Assembly: GCA_902779075.1 (NCBI GenBank) | Contig: CACZAK010000059.1 | Location: 1-21,418, forward strand | Source: an uncultured bacterium | GTDB lineage: Bacteria > Verrucomicrobiota > Kiritimatiellia > RFP12 > UBA1067 | Direction of reading: 5' to 3' | DNA length: 21,418 nucleotides | In this document: one piece after another, positions 1-6,870 of the stretch | How the letters are laid out: each line of letters starts with the position of its first letter | Numbering within the stretch: position 1 is the first letter of the stretch | Position numbers and translations under genes: made by a program | Notes under the pieces: model-generated | The model's database searches: none | What the model saw: only the letters and a program-made list of their open reading frames with translations | What the model was told of the DNA's origin: nothing

Positions 1-220
1 GGGCGCGAACTGCTGAACTGCGGTCGCACACACCAATGGCAGGTCATTGCTGAACCATTGACGAGGGGCCTTCGTGGAGCCGAAGGGCTTGCGCACACGT
101 CGTTGGCAGTGGCAAGTGCCCCATTGCCCTTGCGGCTCGCCCGGAGGGCTCGCCCCACCCCGGAGGGCTCGCCCTACCATATTGCCGCGACCGTGAGTCT
201 CGTGTGGGCAGGGCCGCGCA
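1..220. other. Upstream non-coding stretch, no convincing gene
   Basis: I see no supported gene in this stretch. The open frames that cross it on both strands have no family resemblance and run on into guaA in the wrong frame. It holds an imperfect hairpin at about 68-88 (GCCTTCG against CGAAGGGC with one bulged G) without a following T-run, and the tandem GC-rich repeat listed separately. It could be the spacer after an upstream gene that lies outside the window. Confidence 0.5.
142..175. repeat. Two-copy GC-rich short repeat upstream of guaA
   Basis: The 14-base word CGGAGGGCTCGCCC occurs at 142-155 and again at 161-174, a 19-base period, with a related partial copy (CGGCTCGCCC) just upstream at 133-142. 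The two full copies differ in the base that follows. This looks like a dispersed REP-type intergenic repeat. Whether it recurs elsewhere in the genome cannot be seen from this window. Confidence 0.6.
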
Positions 221-233
221 GGTGTGGTATACT
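205..233 (+). promoter_or_regulatory. Extended -10 promoter of guaA, probably leaderless
   Basis: TGGTATACT at 225-233 is an extended -10 element (TGn plus TATACT). A 4-of-6 -35 match, TGGGCA at 205-210, lies exactly 17 bases upstream of the hexamer. The guaA ATG at 242 begins eight bases after the -10 hexamer ends, so transcription would start on or within a base or two of the A of ATG. There is no Shine-Dalgarno sequence before the ATG, which agrees with a leaderless transcript. Confidence 0.6.
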
Positions 234-241
234 ATTGCCCC

Positions 242-1804
242 ATGAAAGACCAGGCACTGCCCACGCAGAAACAATGGATTGCGATCCTCGACTACGGATC
301 GCAGTATACCCAGCTCATCGCCCGCCGCATCCGCGAGCGGGAGGTGTATTCCGAGATCATCCGGTGCGATACGACCGCATCCGACCTCGCCGCGCATCCT
401 CCCGCGGGCGTGATCCTCTCGGGCGGACCCAACAGCGTGTTCGAGGAGGGCGCGCCCACGGTCGATCCCGCGATCTTCGAGATGGGCGTGCCCGTGCTAG
501 GCATCTGCTACGGCATGCAGCTCATGAGCCAGACGCTCGGCGGCAAGGTCGTGCCCGGCGCGGAGCGCGAGTACGGCAAGATGCCGATTGAGGTGATGCC
601 CGGCAACCCGCTCTTCGACGGCATTCCCTCCACGATCACGGCGTGGATGAGCCACGGCGACCGCGTGGAGGCGATCCCCGCCAACTTCGAGCGCGGCGCG
701 GTGTCCGCCACGTGTCCGTTCGCCGCGATGTTCGACAACGCGAAGCGCCTCTACGCGCTCCAGTTCCACCCCGAGGTCGTGCATACGCAGTACGGCACGG
801 ACATCCTCGCGAACTTCGTCTTCAAGGTGTGCGGCTGCACGCGGAGCTGGAAACTTACGACGTGGGTGGAGGACACGGTGGCGCGCCTGCGCGAGCAGAT
901 CGGCGAGGACGAGGTGGTGCTCGGCCTCTCCGGCGGCGTCGACTCCTCCGTGGTGGCCGTGCTCCTCAACAAGGCGATCGGGCGGCGTCTCCACTGCATC
1001 TTCGTCGACAACGGCCTCCTGCGCTACCGCGAGGCGGAGCAGGTGGAGGAGATGTTCAAGAAGAACCTCGGCCTCGACCTCACGGTGGTCCATGCCGAAC
1101 AGCGTTTCTACGACGCGCTGAAGGGCCTCGACGAACCCGAGGCAAAGCGCAAGGCGATCGGGAAGAACTTCATCGACGTGTTCGCCGAGGAGGCGCGGCG
1201 TTTCCGCCACTGCCGCTACCTCGGCCAGGGCACGATCTACCCCGACGTGATCGAGAGCCGCAGCCCGCGCAAGGGTCCGAGCCAGACGATCAAGAGCCAC
1301 CACAACGTGGGCGGGCTTCCCGACGACCTGAAGTTCGAGCTTGTGGAGCCGCTGCGCGAACTGTTCAAGGACGAGGTGCGCGCCGTCGGGCGCGTGATGG
1401 GCATGGCGGACGAACTCCTCGACCGCCAGCCGTTCCCCGGACCCGGCCTCGGCGTGCGCATTCTCGGCGAGGTGACGCGAGAGAAGGTGGAGTTGCTCCA
1501 GCAGGCCGACGTGCGCGTGCAGGAGGAGATCCGCAAGCTGCCCGACTACAAGACAATCTGGCAGACGTTTGCGGTGTTGCTGCCGTGTCGTTCGGTGGGC
1601 GTGATGGGCGACCAGCGCACCTACGAGTACACGTGCGCGATCCGCAGCGTCAATTCCATCGACGCAATGACGGCGGACTGGACGCGTATCCCATACGATG
1701 TCCTTGCGCGGATGTCGAACCGCATCATCAACGAGGTGCGCGGCATCAACCGCGTGGTGTACGACATCTCTTCGAAACCGCCCGCCACCATCGAATGGGA
1801 GTGA
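242..1804 (+). CDS. guaA: GMP synthase (glutamine-hydrolysing)
   Basis: This 520-residue protein converts XMP, glutamine and ATP to GMP in the cytoplasm, the last step of guanine nucleotide synthesis. The N-terminal class I glutamine amidotransferase domain has the nucleophile Cys89 in GICYGMQ and the catalytic His176 and Glu178 in QFHPEV. The ATP-pyrophosphatase domain has the P-loop SGGVDS at residues 230-235. The C-terminal dimerisation domain ends in the usual IEWE. The length is normal for the family. I chose the ATG at 242 because the frame's earlier GTG at 224 would lie upstream of the promoter -10 box. The stop is followed one base later by the epmA start, so the two genes are probably cotranscribed. 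Confidence 0.97.
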   Translation: MKDQALPTQKQWIAILDYGSQYTQLIARRIREREVYSEIIRCDTTASDLAAHPPAGVILSGGPNSVFEEGAPTVDPAIFEMGVPVLGICYGMQLMSQTLGGKVVPGAEREYGKMPIEVMPGNPLFDGIPSTITAWMSHGDRVEAIPANFERGAVSATCPFAAMFDNAKRLYALQFHPEVVHTQYGTDILANFVFKVCGCTRSWKLTTWVEDTVARLREQIGEDEVVLGLSGGVDSSVVAVLLNKAIGRRLHCIFVDNGLLRYREAEQVEEMFKKNLGLDLTVVHAEQRFYDALKGLDEPEAKRKAIGKNFIDVFAEEARRFRHCRYLGQGTIYPDVIESRSPRKGPSQTIKSHHNVGGLPDDLKFELVEPLRELFKDEVRAVGRVMGMADELLDRQPFPGPGLGVRILGEVTREKVELLQQADVRVQEEIRKLPDYKTIWQTFAVLLPCRSVGVMGDQRTYEYTCAIRSVNSIDAMTADWTRIPYDVLARMSNRIINEVRGINRVVYDISSKPPATIEWE

Positions 1805-1805
1805 G

Positions 1806-2648
1806 ATGAACCTCGCCTGCCTCTCCGAACGTGCGCGCGTACTGCGCGAAATCCGCGCGTTCTTCGACGCGCGCGGCTTCACGGAGGTGGAGACGCCCGT
1901 GCGCATCCCCGCGCCCGCACCGGAGCCGCACATCGACTGTCCGCCCAGCGGCGACTGGTTCTTGCGCGCCTCGCCCGAGCTGCAGATGAAGAAACTGCTC
2001 GCGGCCGGAATGGAGCGCATCTACCAGATCGGGCCGTGCTTTCGGGCGGGCGAGAAGGGGCGTCGGCACAGTCCCGAGTTCACGATGCTCGAATGGTACC
2101 GCGCCAACGCGGACTATTCGGACATCGCGCGCGATGCGGAGGAGTTGTTGGTGGAGATTTTGAGGCCGCGACGGAGCGCGGCCCTCCCGCGTGTGACGGT
2201 GCGGGAGGCCTACCTGCGCTGGGCGGGGTGGGACCCTGTGGAGGCGTGGGATCAGGACCGTTTCGATTTCGACATGGCCACGAAGATTGAGCCGAACCTG
2301 CCGAAGGAGCCGTTGTTCCTCACGGACTACCCCGCGCCCGCCGCGTCGCTTGCGCGGCTCAAGTCGGACGACCCGCGCGTGGCGGAGCGGTGGGAGCTGT
2401 ACGTGGACGGCATTGAGCTCGCGAACGCCTTCACGGAGCTGGTCGATCCCGTTGAGCAGCGTCGGCGTTTTGAGCTCGCCCGCGAGGAACGTCGCGCGCT
2501 CGGCGAGGCCGACTACCCTTTGGACGAGGAGTTCCTCGACGCGCTTGCGCGGATGCCGCCCTCCGGCGGCGTGGCGCTGGGCGTAGACCGGCTCGTGATG
2601 CTCGCCTGCGGCGCGTCCTCGATCGCGGACGTGCAATGTGGTTGTTAA
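1806..2648 (+). CDS. epmA: EF-P lysyltransferase-like protein (EpmA/GenX/PoxA family)
   Basis: This 280-residue protein is a class II lysyl-tRNA-synthetase-like catalytic domain without a tRNA-anticodon-binding domain, as in EpmA, which attaches (beta-)lysine to elongation factor P. Visible signs are motif 1 (FFDARGFTEVETP), motif 2 (FRAGEKGRRHSPEFTMLEWY), the substrate-pocket stretch ELYVDGIELANAFTEL, and motif 3 (GVALGVDRLVML). It is shorter than E. coli EpmA (about 325 residues): the segment after the YLRWAG motif is compact. The C-terminus after SIADV is QCGC, where relatives usually have a hydrophobic V-x-F ending. A palindromic repeat lies in frame at residues 119-127. No efp or epmB gene is in the window, so the target is inferred from the family. 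Confidence 0.85.
   Translation: MNLACLSERARVLREIRAFFDARGFTEVETPVRIPAPAPEPHIDCPPSGDWFLRASPELQMKKLLAAGMERIYQIGPCFRAGEKGRRHSPEFTMLEWYRANADYSDIARDAEELLVEILRPRRSAALPRVTVREAYLRWAGWDPVEAWDQDRFDFDMATKIEPNLPKEPLFLTDYPAPAASLARLKSDDPRVAERWELYVDGIELANAFTELVDPVEQRRRFELAREERRALGEADYPLDEEFLDALARMPPSGGVALGVDRLVMLACGASSIADVQCGC
2164..2183. repeat. Perfect GC palindrome inside the epmA frame
   Basis: GGCCGCG (2164-2170) and CGCGGCC (2177-2183) form a perfect 7-bp stem with a 6-base loop. It encodes a short Arg/Ala-rich segment (RPRRSAAL) between two conserved parts of the enzyme, at a point where family members vary. It resembles a REP-type dispersed element carried in frame. Confidence 0.6.
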
Positions 2649-2676
2649 CAGCGAAAATCAGAAAGGAAAAGGAAAA

Positions 2677-4035
2677 ATGGGATTCTTCAAGGCATACGAC
2701 ATGCGCGGGACGTTCGGGGTTGACTTCGATCTCGACACCGTCTACCGCGTGGGACGCGAACTTCCCGGCGTGATCGGCGCGAAGCGGTTTCTCATCGGGC
2801 GAGACTGCCGCCAGACGTCGCCGCAGGTGGCGGCGGCGCTCATGGCGGGGCTTGCTGAAGGCGGTGCGGAGGTTTCCGACCTCGGCCTCGCCACGACGCC
2901 GATGGTCTACTTCTTCACGGCTGAGGACGACTTCGACGCCTCCGTGATGATCACGGCCTCGCACAATCCGCCCACCGACAACGGCCTCAAGGTTTCCAAG
3001 CGCGGCGCGCTGCCCGTCGGCTACGAGAGCGGCCTCGCCGAGGTCGAGCGTCGGGTGATGGGCGACAAGGGGACGGTGGGGACAGTGGGGACTTTGGCGA
3101 CGGAGGGGACGGACGCGCAGCGGCTTCGCCGGTATATCGAGAGTTTGCGGGTTCTCGCAGGTCGCGACAAGCGCGAAACTCCCGTTTCTGGTTTGAAGTT
3201 CGCGGTCGACTGCTCCGATGGGATGGCGTCGATCCTTGCGCACGAGCTGTTTCCCGGCGCGGTGTTCATCAACGACACGCCCAACGGCGCTTTCCCGCAC
3301 CATTCGCCGAACCCGCTCCTGGCGGTGTCGCGCGAACAGCTCGCCGCCGTCGTGCGCGAGCAGGGGCTCGACTGCGGCGTGATCTTCGACGGCGACGCCG
3401 ACCGGTGCATGTTCGTGGACGAGACGGGCGCGTTCATCCAGCCCGACTACCTCATTCCCGTGCTCGCCTCGACCTACCACGAGCCGGGCGCCACCGTCAT
3501 CCACGACGTGCGGACGTCCCGGGCCGCCATCGAGGCGATTCGTGCGCAGGGCGCGACGCCCGTGATCGGCAAGGTCGGGCACGCCTACGCGAAGGTGCTT
3601 CTGCGCGAGGTGAGGGCGGTGTGCGGCGGAGAGCTCGCCGGACACTACTACTTCCGCGACTTCCACGGCTGCGACTCGGGCGAGCTCGCCGCGTTGCGCA
3701 TTCTCGGCGCGTTCGCGGAGGCGAAGGCGCACGGCCAAACGGTGAGCGCGTTCATGGCGCCGCTTCTCGGCAAGTACGCCAACTCGGGCGAGGTGAATTT
3801 CAAGGTGGAAGATAAACCGGCGGCCATCGCGCGCGTGCTGGAGACCGCGAAAGGGCTTGCACCGGAGATCGGGCGCACGACGATTGACGGCTACCGCCTC
3901 GAGTACGACGCCGGATGGGTGAGCGTGCGGCAGTCGAACACGGAGCCCTACCTGCGCCTGATAGTGGAGTGTGACACGCGCGCGCGCCTGGACGACTGGC
4001 TCGGACGCCTTACATCCGCCATTGAGGGAGTGTAA
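2677..4035 (+). CDS. Phosphomannomutase / phosphoglucomutase family protein
   Basis: This 452-residue alpha-D-phosphohexomutase interconverts hexose 1- and 6-phosphates and supplies precursors for surface polysaccharide. The catalytic phosphoserine loop is TASHNP (Ser95). The metal-binding loop is DGDADR at 238-243. The sugar-binding loop GELAGHYYF and the C-terminal phosphate-binding loop RQSNTEPYLRL are both present, so all four family hallmarks are intact. The ATG at 2677 is preceded by a purine-rich ribosome site (AGGAAAAGG, 2664-2672). An upstream in-frame GTG at 2638 would overlap epmA and add an unconserved tail. Residues 131-145 are a Gly-Thr-rich insertion made of repeated DNA. The specific sugar (mannose or glucose) cannot be told from the sequence. 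Confidence 0.93.
   Translation: MGFFKAYDMRGTFGVDFDLDTVYRVGRELPGVIGAKRFLIGRDCRQTSPQVAAALMAGLAEGGAEVSDLGLATTPMVYFFTAEDDFDASVMITASHNPPTDNGLKVSKRGALPVGYESGLAEVERRVMGDKGTVGTVGTLATEGTDAQRLRRYIESLRVLAGRDKRETPVSGLKFAVDCSDGMASILAHELFPGAVFINDTPNGAFPHHSPNPLLAVSREQLAAVVREQGLDCGVIFDGDADRCMFVDETGAFIQPDYLIPVLASTYHEPGATVIHDVRTSRAAIEAIRAQGATPVIGKVGHAYAKVLLREVRAVCGGELAGHYYFRDFHGCDSGELAALRILGAFAEAKAHGQTVSAFMAPLLGKYANSGEVNFKVEDKPAAIARVLETAKGLAPEIGRTTIDGYRLEYDAGWVSVRQSNTEPYLRLIVECDTRARLDDWLGRLTSAIEGV
3068..3112. repeat. GGGGAC-type short repeat within the phosphohexomutase frame
   Basis: The word GGGGAC recurs four times in about 40 bases (GGGGACGGT, GGGGACAGT, GGGGACTTT, then GGGGACGGA). It encodes the low-complexity segment KGTVGTVGTLATEGT. 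It lies between the substrate loop and the second domain, a position that tolerates length change. It looks like a simple-repeat expansion or insertion that kept the frame. Confidence 0.65.
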
Positions 4036-4058
4036 TTTTTCAAATTAAATCTTGCATA

Positions 4059-4076
4059 CGCCTTGCGGGGAAGGCG
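4059..4076 (+). terminator. Weak hairpin after the phosphomannomutase gene
   Basis: CGCCTT (4059-4064) pairs with AAGGCG (4071-4076) around a 6-base G-rich loop. The following bases CAATTTATGG hold only a poor T-run, so this is at best a weak intrinsic terminator. It overlaps the proposed -35 box of the T3SS promoter and so could also affect initiation. Confidence 0.3.
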
Positions 4077-4092
4077 CAATTTATGGTAAAAT
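4063..4092 (+). promoter_or_regulatory. Putative promoter of the T3SS operon
   Basis: TTGCGG at 4063-4068 and TAAAAT at 4087-4092 are separated by 18 bases and match sigma-70-type boxes. Transcription would begin near 4099, leaving a leader of about 25 bases with a strong ribosome site (AGGAGG, 4111-4116) before the ATG at 4123. This is the only clear promoter-sized gap before the secretion genes. No operator repeat is obvious. Confidence 0.5.
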
Positions 4093-4122
4093 TATGGTGT
4101 CTTTCCGCATAGGAGGGCAACT

Positions 4123-4707
4123 ATGGCTGATTTTATACAGGCAAACAACATAACCGGGCTGAAGGTCTACGGCCAGCAGCAGGTTGGTTATACTGTCGAC
4201 GGAGAGGCCGGGTGTGACTTCGGCACCGCCGTTGCGCGGGCGTCGATGCAGCGCGCGGTCTCCGTCGAGAGCGCCACAAGTGCGCTCGCGGACGTCGTGC
4301 GCGCGCGTGAGCGGAAGCTGACGGAAATCGGAGAGGCGCTTGCCTACGTTGCGGCGGCTGCTGCGAATTTCACGTCGAAGAGCAAAACGGACGACTCGAC
4401 GAGTTCGCCCGGCCTGGCGACGGCGAAGGACATCCTCGACCGCTACGGCATCGACACCTCGAACATCGTGGTGGTCGATCTTTCCACGTTGGGTGCCGGG
4501 CGTATCGGCGCCATCCAGAACCAGTACGTGGGCAAGCTGCAGACGGACACGCAGTATGCGCTGGACAAGGAGGACAACTACCTCCAGCAGGACATGGTGT
4601 CCCTCCAGAGCTATTTCTCGAAACGCGACCAGGCGCTGTCGATGGCGGCGTCGCTCGTTAAGAAAGTCAACAACACGATGTCGTCCGGCATCCGGGCGAT
4701 TCGCTAG
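4123..4707 (+). CDS. EspA/SseB-like secreted T3SS filament or tip protein, paralog 1
   Basis: This 194-residue protein has no signal peptide and no membrane segment. It is the first gene of the T3SS operon, after a strong AGGAGG site. The predicted layout is an N-terminal helix (about 35-85), a variable middle with ATAKDILDRYGI, and a C-terminal helix (about 140-194). That is the order in EspA and SseB, which build extracellular filaments between needle and host. Family marks shared with the next three genes are YTVDG at 23-27, RAVSVE at 44-49 and LQS-x4-RD at 161-169. It is closest to paralog 2 (both have R-x-R then GEAL at 70-73). The link to EspA rests on layout and the C-terminal motif, not on a database match. 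A translocator or effector role remains possible. Confidence 0.55.
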   Translation: MADFIQANNITGLKVYGQQQVGYTVDGEAGCDFGTAVARASMQRAVSVESATSALADVVRARERKLTEIGEALAYVAAAAANFTSKSKTDDSTSSPGLATAKDILDRYGIDTSNIVVVDLSTLGAGRIGAIQNQYVGKLQTDTQYALDKEDNYLQQDMVSLQSYFSKRDQALSMAASLVKKVNNTMSSGIRAIR

Positions 4708-4721
4708 GGAAGGAGCAGAAA

Positions 4722-5273
4722 ATGCAAACGATAGAAAGAGTCAACGTGGGATCGGACATCCTGAATTCGTGGGGGATCGAGGCGAACGACTACAAGATTG
4801 ACGGCAAGCAGGTCGACTTCCAGGACATCCTCGTGAACATCTCAAAGAAGCGCGCGGTTGCCGTTGAGGGCGAGATCGTTCCGCTTTCCGCTCGCATTCG
4901 CTCGCGCAACGCGCTGATGGACGTCCTGGGCGAGGCGCTGTCGGTCCTGAGCGGCGCGCAGGCGGCCTTCGCGAGCGACGACGCGGGGTCGAAGACGACG
5001 TCCGTATCGCTTTCTGCCAACACGGTGAAGGCGCTGAAAGCCTGCGGGAAGACGAGTTATAGTACGGGTACCCAGAGCCTGTCGAAGAGCACAGTAGAGG
5101 AACTCGTGCAGCTCGTGAAGTCGAAAATCGACTCGTGCAACAACCAGTCCCAGACGGACATGACGCGTCTCCAGTCGCTCGTAGACAGGCGCGACCAGTC
5201 GTTCACGTCTGCGACGGAGCTGATGACGAACGTGAGCGACACGCGCGGCAACCTGATCTCGAACATCGGGTAA
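4722..5273 (+). CDS. EspA/SseB-like secreted T3SS filament or tip protein, paralog 2
   Basis: This 183-residue protein has no signal peptide or membrane segment. It shares YKIDG (24-28), RAVAVE (44-49), GEAL (70-73) and LQS-x4-RD (150-158) with its neighbours. The spacing of these blocks is almost the same as in paralog 1, with a shorter and different middle. The C-terminal helix ends in NLISNIG, comparable with the amphipathic tails of needle and EspA subunits. The start at 4722 follows AAGGAG (4710-4715), and the gap to the previous gene is only 14 bases. Divergence between the two is high, so this is an old duplication and not a recent copy. The function is inferred, as for paralog 1. Confidence 0.55.
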   Translation: MQTIERVNVGSDILNSWGIEANDYKIDGKQVDFQDILVNISKKRAVAVEGEIVPLSARIRSRNALMDVLGEALSVLSGAQAAFASDDAGSKTTSVSLSANTVKALKACGKTSYSTGTQSLSKSTVEELVQLVKSKIDSCNNQSQTDMTRLQSLVDRRDQSFTSATELMTNVSDTRGNLISNIG

Positions 5274-5306
5274 GCTGGCTGGAACTGAAAAGGAAGTGAG
5301 GGTAAA

Positions 5307-5894
5307 ATGAGCAGCTTTGTTACAGAACAGATCGATCTTTCGATGTGCAGCACCCAGACGGGACTGCCTATGACGGCGAACGTCTACACGCTCGAGGGCG
5401 TGACGGCGGCGGACGGCTCGCCGCGGCTGATGTCCATCGGACAGCTTGTGATGGCCATCTGCCTGCAGCGCGCTGCGGCCCTGGAGAGGGACATAGTGGA
5501 CCTCATGGACGCCATCAACCAGAACACGGCGCTCATCAATGGGCTGACGACGGCGGAGTCGGAGCTCGTGAAGGTCGACGTGGGCGGCACGTTCAACGTG
5601 AACGGCACGTTCACGTACGACGGCAACAGCATCACGTACTATGACTTCCTCACGAACAAGGCGGGCATCACGGGTCTTCCCGCGCGGTCGTCCGACGGCA
5701 AGTGGAATTTCGACCAGGTGCAGACGGTGATTTCCGTACTTGAGGACAAGATGGACTCGCTGAACACGATCAGCCAGGACACGCTCATCAACCTGCAGTC
5801 GCTCACGGCGAAGCGCGACCAGACGTACGACCTCGTGTCGAACGCCCTCAAGAGCTTTAACACGGTGCTCGTGGGCAACGCCAACAACATCTAA
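5307..5894 (+). CDS. EspA/SseB-like secreted T3SS filament or tip protein, paralog 3
   Basis: This is a 195-residue protein with YTLEG at 27-31, RAAALE at 55-60 and LQS-x4-RD at 163-171. The segment IGQLVMAICLQRAAALE pairs it with paralog 4 (LAQLVAAVCIHRGASLE), so the four genes form two pairs. Residues 92-113 are a Gly/Asn/Thr-rich, probably beta-hairpin insertion. Residues 113-150 (FLTNKAGITGLP, then FDQVQTVISVLEDKMD) resemble the EspA loop with its INDPRNDISVTG and DLQTVKAAISAK elements. The ribosome site is GTGAGGG before the ATG at 5307. No export signal other than a T3SS-type N-terminus is visible. Confidence 0.55.
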   Translation: MSSFVTEQIDLSMCSTQTGLPMTANVYTLEGVTAADGSPRLMSIGQLVMAICLQRAAALERDIVDLMDAINQNTALINGLTTAESELVKVDVGGTFNVNGTFTYDGNSITYYDFLTNKAGITGLPARSSDGKWNFDQVQTVISVLEDKMDSLNTISQDTLINLQSLTAKRDQTYDLVSNALKSFNTVLVGNANNI

Positions 5895-5905
5895 CGGGCT
5901 GAACG

Positions 5906-6454
5906 ATGATCGAAATCCAGCAGATAGGCACGAACAGGTATGCGCCGGAGGGCGCGAACGCCGTATGCCTCTACTCCATCGAAGGCGCGGACGGGCTCAC
6001 GCTCGCGCAGCTCGTTGCGGCCGTGTGCATCCACCGGGGCGCAAGCCTTGAGGCACGCGCCGTCGGGCGCATGAACAAGATGACGGTGAACAACACCTAT
6101 CTTCAGGCGATGTCGAGCGTATGCTCGCAGATGGCTGGTGGCGCGTCTCTGGACGACGTTGCGAACATCCCGGACAGCTACGAGATGCGCAAGGCCGCGC
6201 GCGGGTGCAACATTAGGACGTTCCTTGAGACGGAATGCGGAATCACAATCTCCGTCACGGGCTGGTCGTATTCGGACCGCATGACGGTGATCAACCAGCT
6301 GAAGACGGCGATGGACAGCGCAAACACGACAAGCCAGGAGGACGCGATCGAGCTGCAGAGCATGATCAACTGGCGTGACATGACGTTCAACACGTCGAGC
6401 AGCGTTGTGACGCGCTACGGCAATTGCGGCTTGAACACGGCGCAGCACATCTAA
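5906..6454 (+). CDS. EspA/SseB-like secreted T3SS filament or tip protein, paralog 4
   Basis: This 182-residue protein carries YSIEG at 23-27, RGASLE at 44-49 and LQS-x4-RD at 150-158. Residues 111-119 (CGITISVTG) recall the DISVTG loop of EspA. It has six cysteines (21, 41, 73, 101, 111, 174), against one in paralog 1, three in paralog 2 and two in paralog 3, which is unusual for a secreted helical subunit. The ribosome site is weak, so its translation may depend on coupling to paralog 3, 11 bases upstream. It ends directly before a chaperone-like gene. The role is inferred from the family and position. Confidence 0.55.
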   Translation: MIEIQQIGTNRYAPEGANAVCLYSIEGADGLTLAQLVAAVCIHRGASLEARAVGRMNKMTVNNTYLQAMSSVCSQMAGGASLDDVANIPDSYEMRKAARGCNIRTFLETECGITISVTGWSYSDRMTVINQLKTAMDSANTTSQEDAIELQSMINWRDMTFNTSSSVVTRYGNCGLNTAQHI

Positions 6455-6459
6455 CGGAC

Positions 6460-6870
6460 ATGGGCGAACGATTTCCAGCGCGGCTCGCACGAGCCATAGG
6501 TTACCCGGACGCCGTCGCGGCGGACGCGGCGCGCGCCGCGTTGCTGGTGGACGGCGAGGAGGTCGTGGCGTCTGACGAGGGCGGGCGCGCCATCCTGCAG
6601 GCGAACGTGGCCGCCACGCCGTCCGACGGAACGCTGGTTTCCCTGGCGGGTTTCGCGGCCGGGCGCATCCTCCGCGAGGAGGCCGTGCTCGCTTACGAGC
6701 CGAAGGCGGACGTGGCGCTCCTCTGGCAGGCTGCGCCGTCCGACGCGGACGCCCTTGCCCTACGCGAATTCTTCCGCTCATTCACGGCTTCCTGGGACTG
6801 GTGGCGCGCGCGCGCGGCCGAGCTTGAAAGCCCACAACCTTCCTTCCCGGAGGTGATGATTCGGCCATGA
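6460..6870 (+). CDS. Class I (CesT/SycE-type) T3SS chaperone-like protein
   Basis: This is a small acidic 136-residue protein with the class I chaperone pattern: an N-terminal helix, a beta core (GTLVSLAGFAAG), a segment with EEAVLAYEPKADVALLWQ, then a C-terminal helix with FFRSFTASWDWWRAR. Such chaperones bind the N-terminus of a secreted substrate in the cytosol and deliver it to SctV/SctN. The ATG at 6460 lies five bases after the preceding stop. The stop overlaps the sctC start (ATGA). Its place after the four filament-like genes suggests they are its clients, although known EspA and SseB chaperones are a different all-helical type. The family call is from layout only. Confidence 0.5.
   Translation: MGERFPARLARAIGYPDAVAADAARAALLVDGEEVVASDEGGRAILQANVAATPSDGTLVSLAGFAAGRILREEAVLAYEPKADVALLWQAAPSDADALALREFFRSFTASWDWWRARAAELESPQPSFPEVMIRP

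Noticed and set aside
58..591. Plus-strand open frame upstream of and into guaA
   Set aside because: It runs through the promoter and overlaps guaA out of frame, with an Arg-rich shadow sequence.
497..2020. Minus-strand open frame of 507 codons across guaA and epmA
   Set aside because: It is antisense to two clear enzymes, with His/Arg/Ala-rich composition typical of GC-rich shadow frames.
4123..6454. Hydrophobic translocators (YopB/YopD type) for the four small proteins
   Set aside because: None has a membrane segment, and all are too short for the large translocator class.
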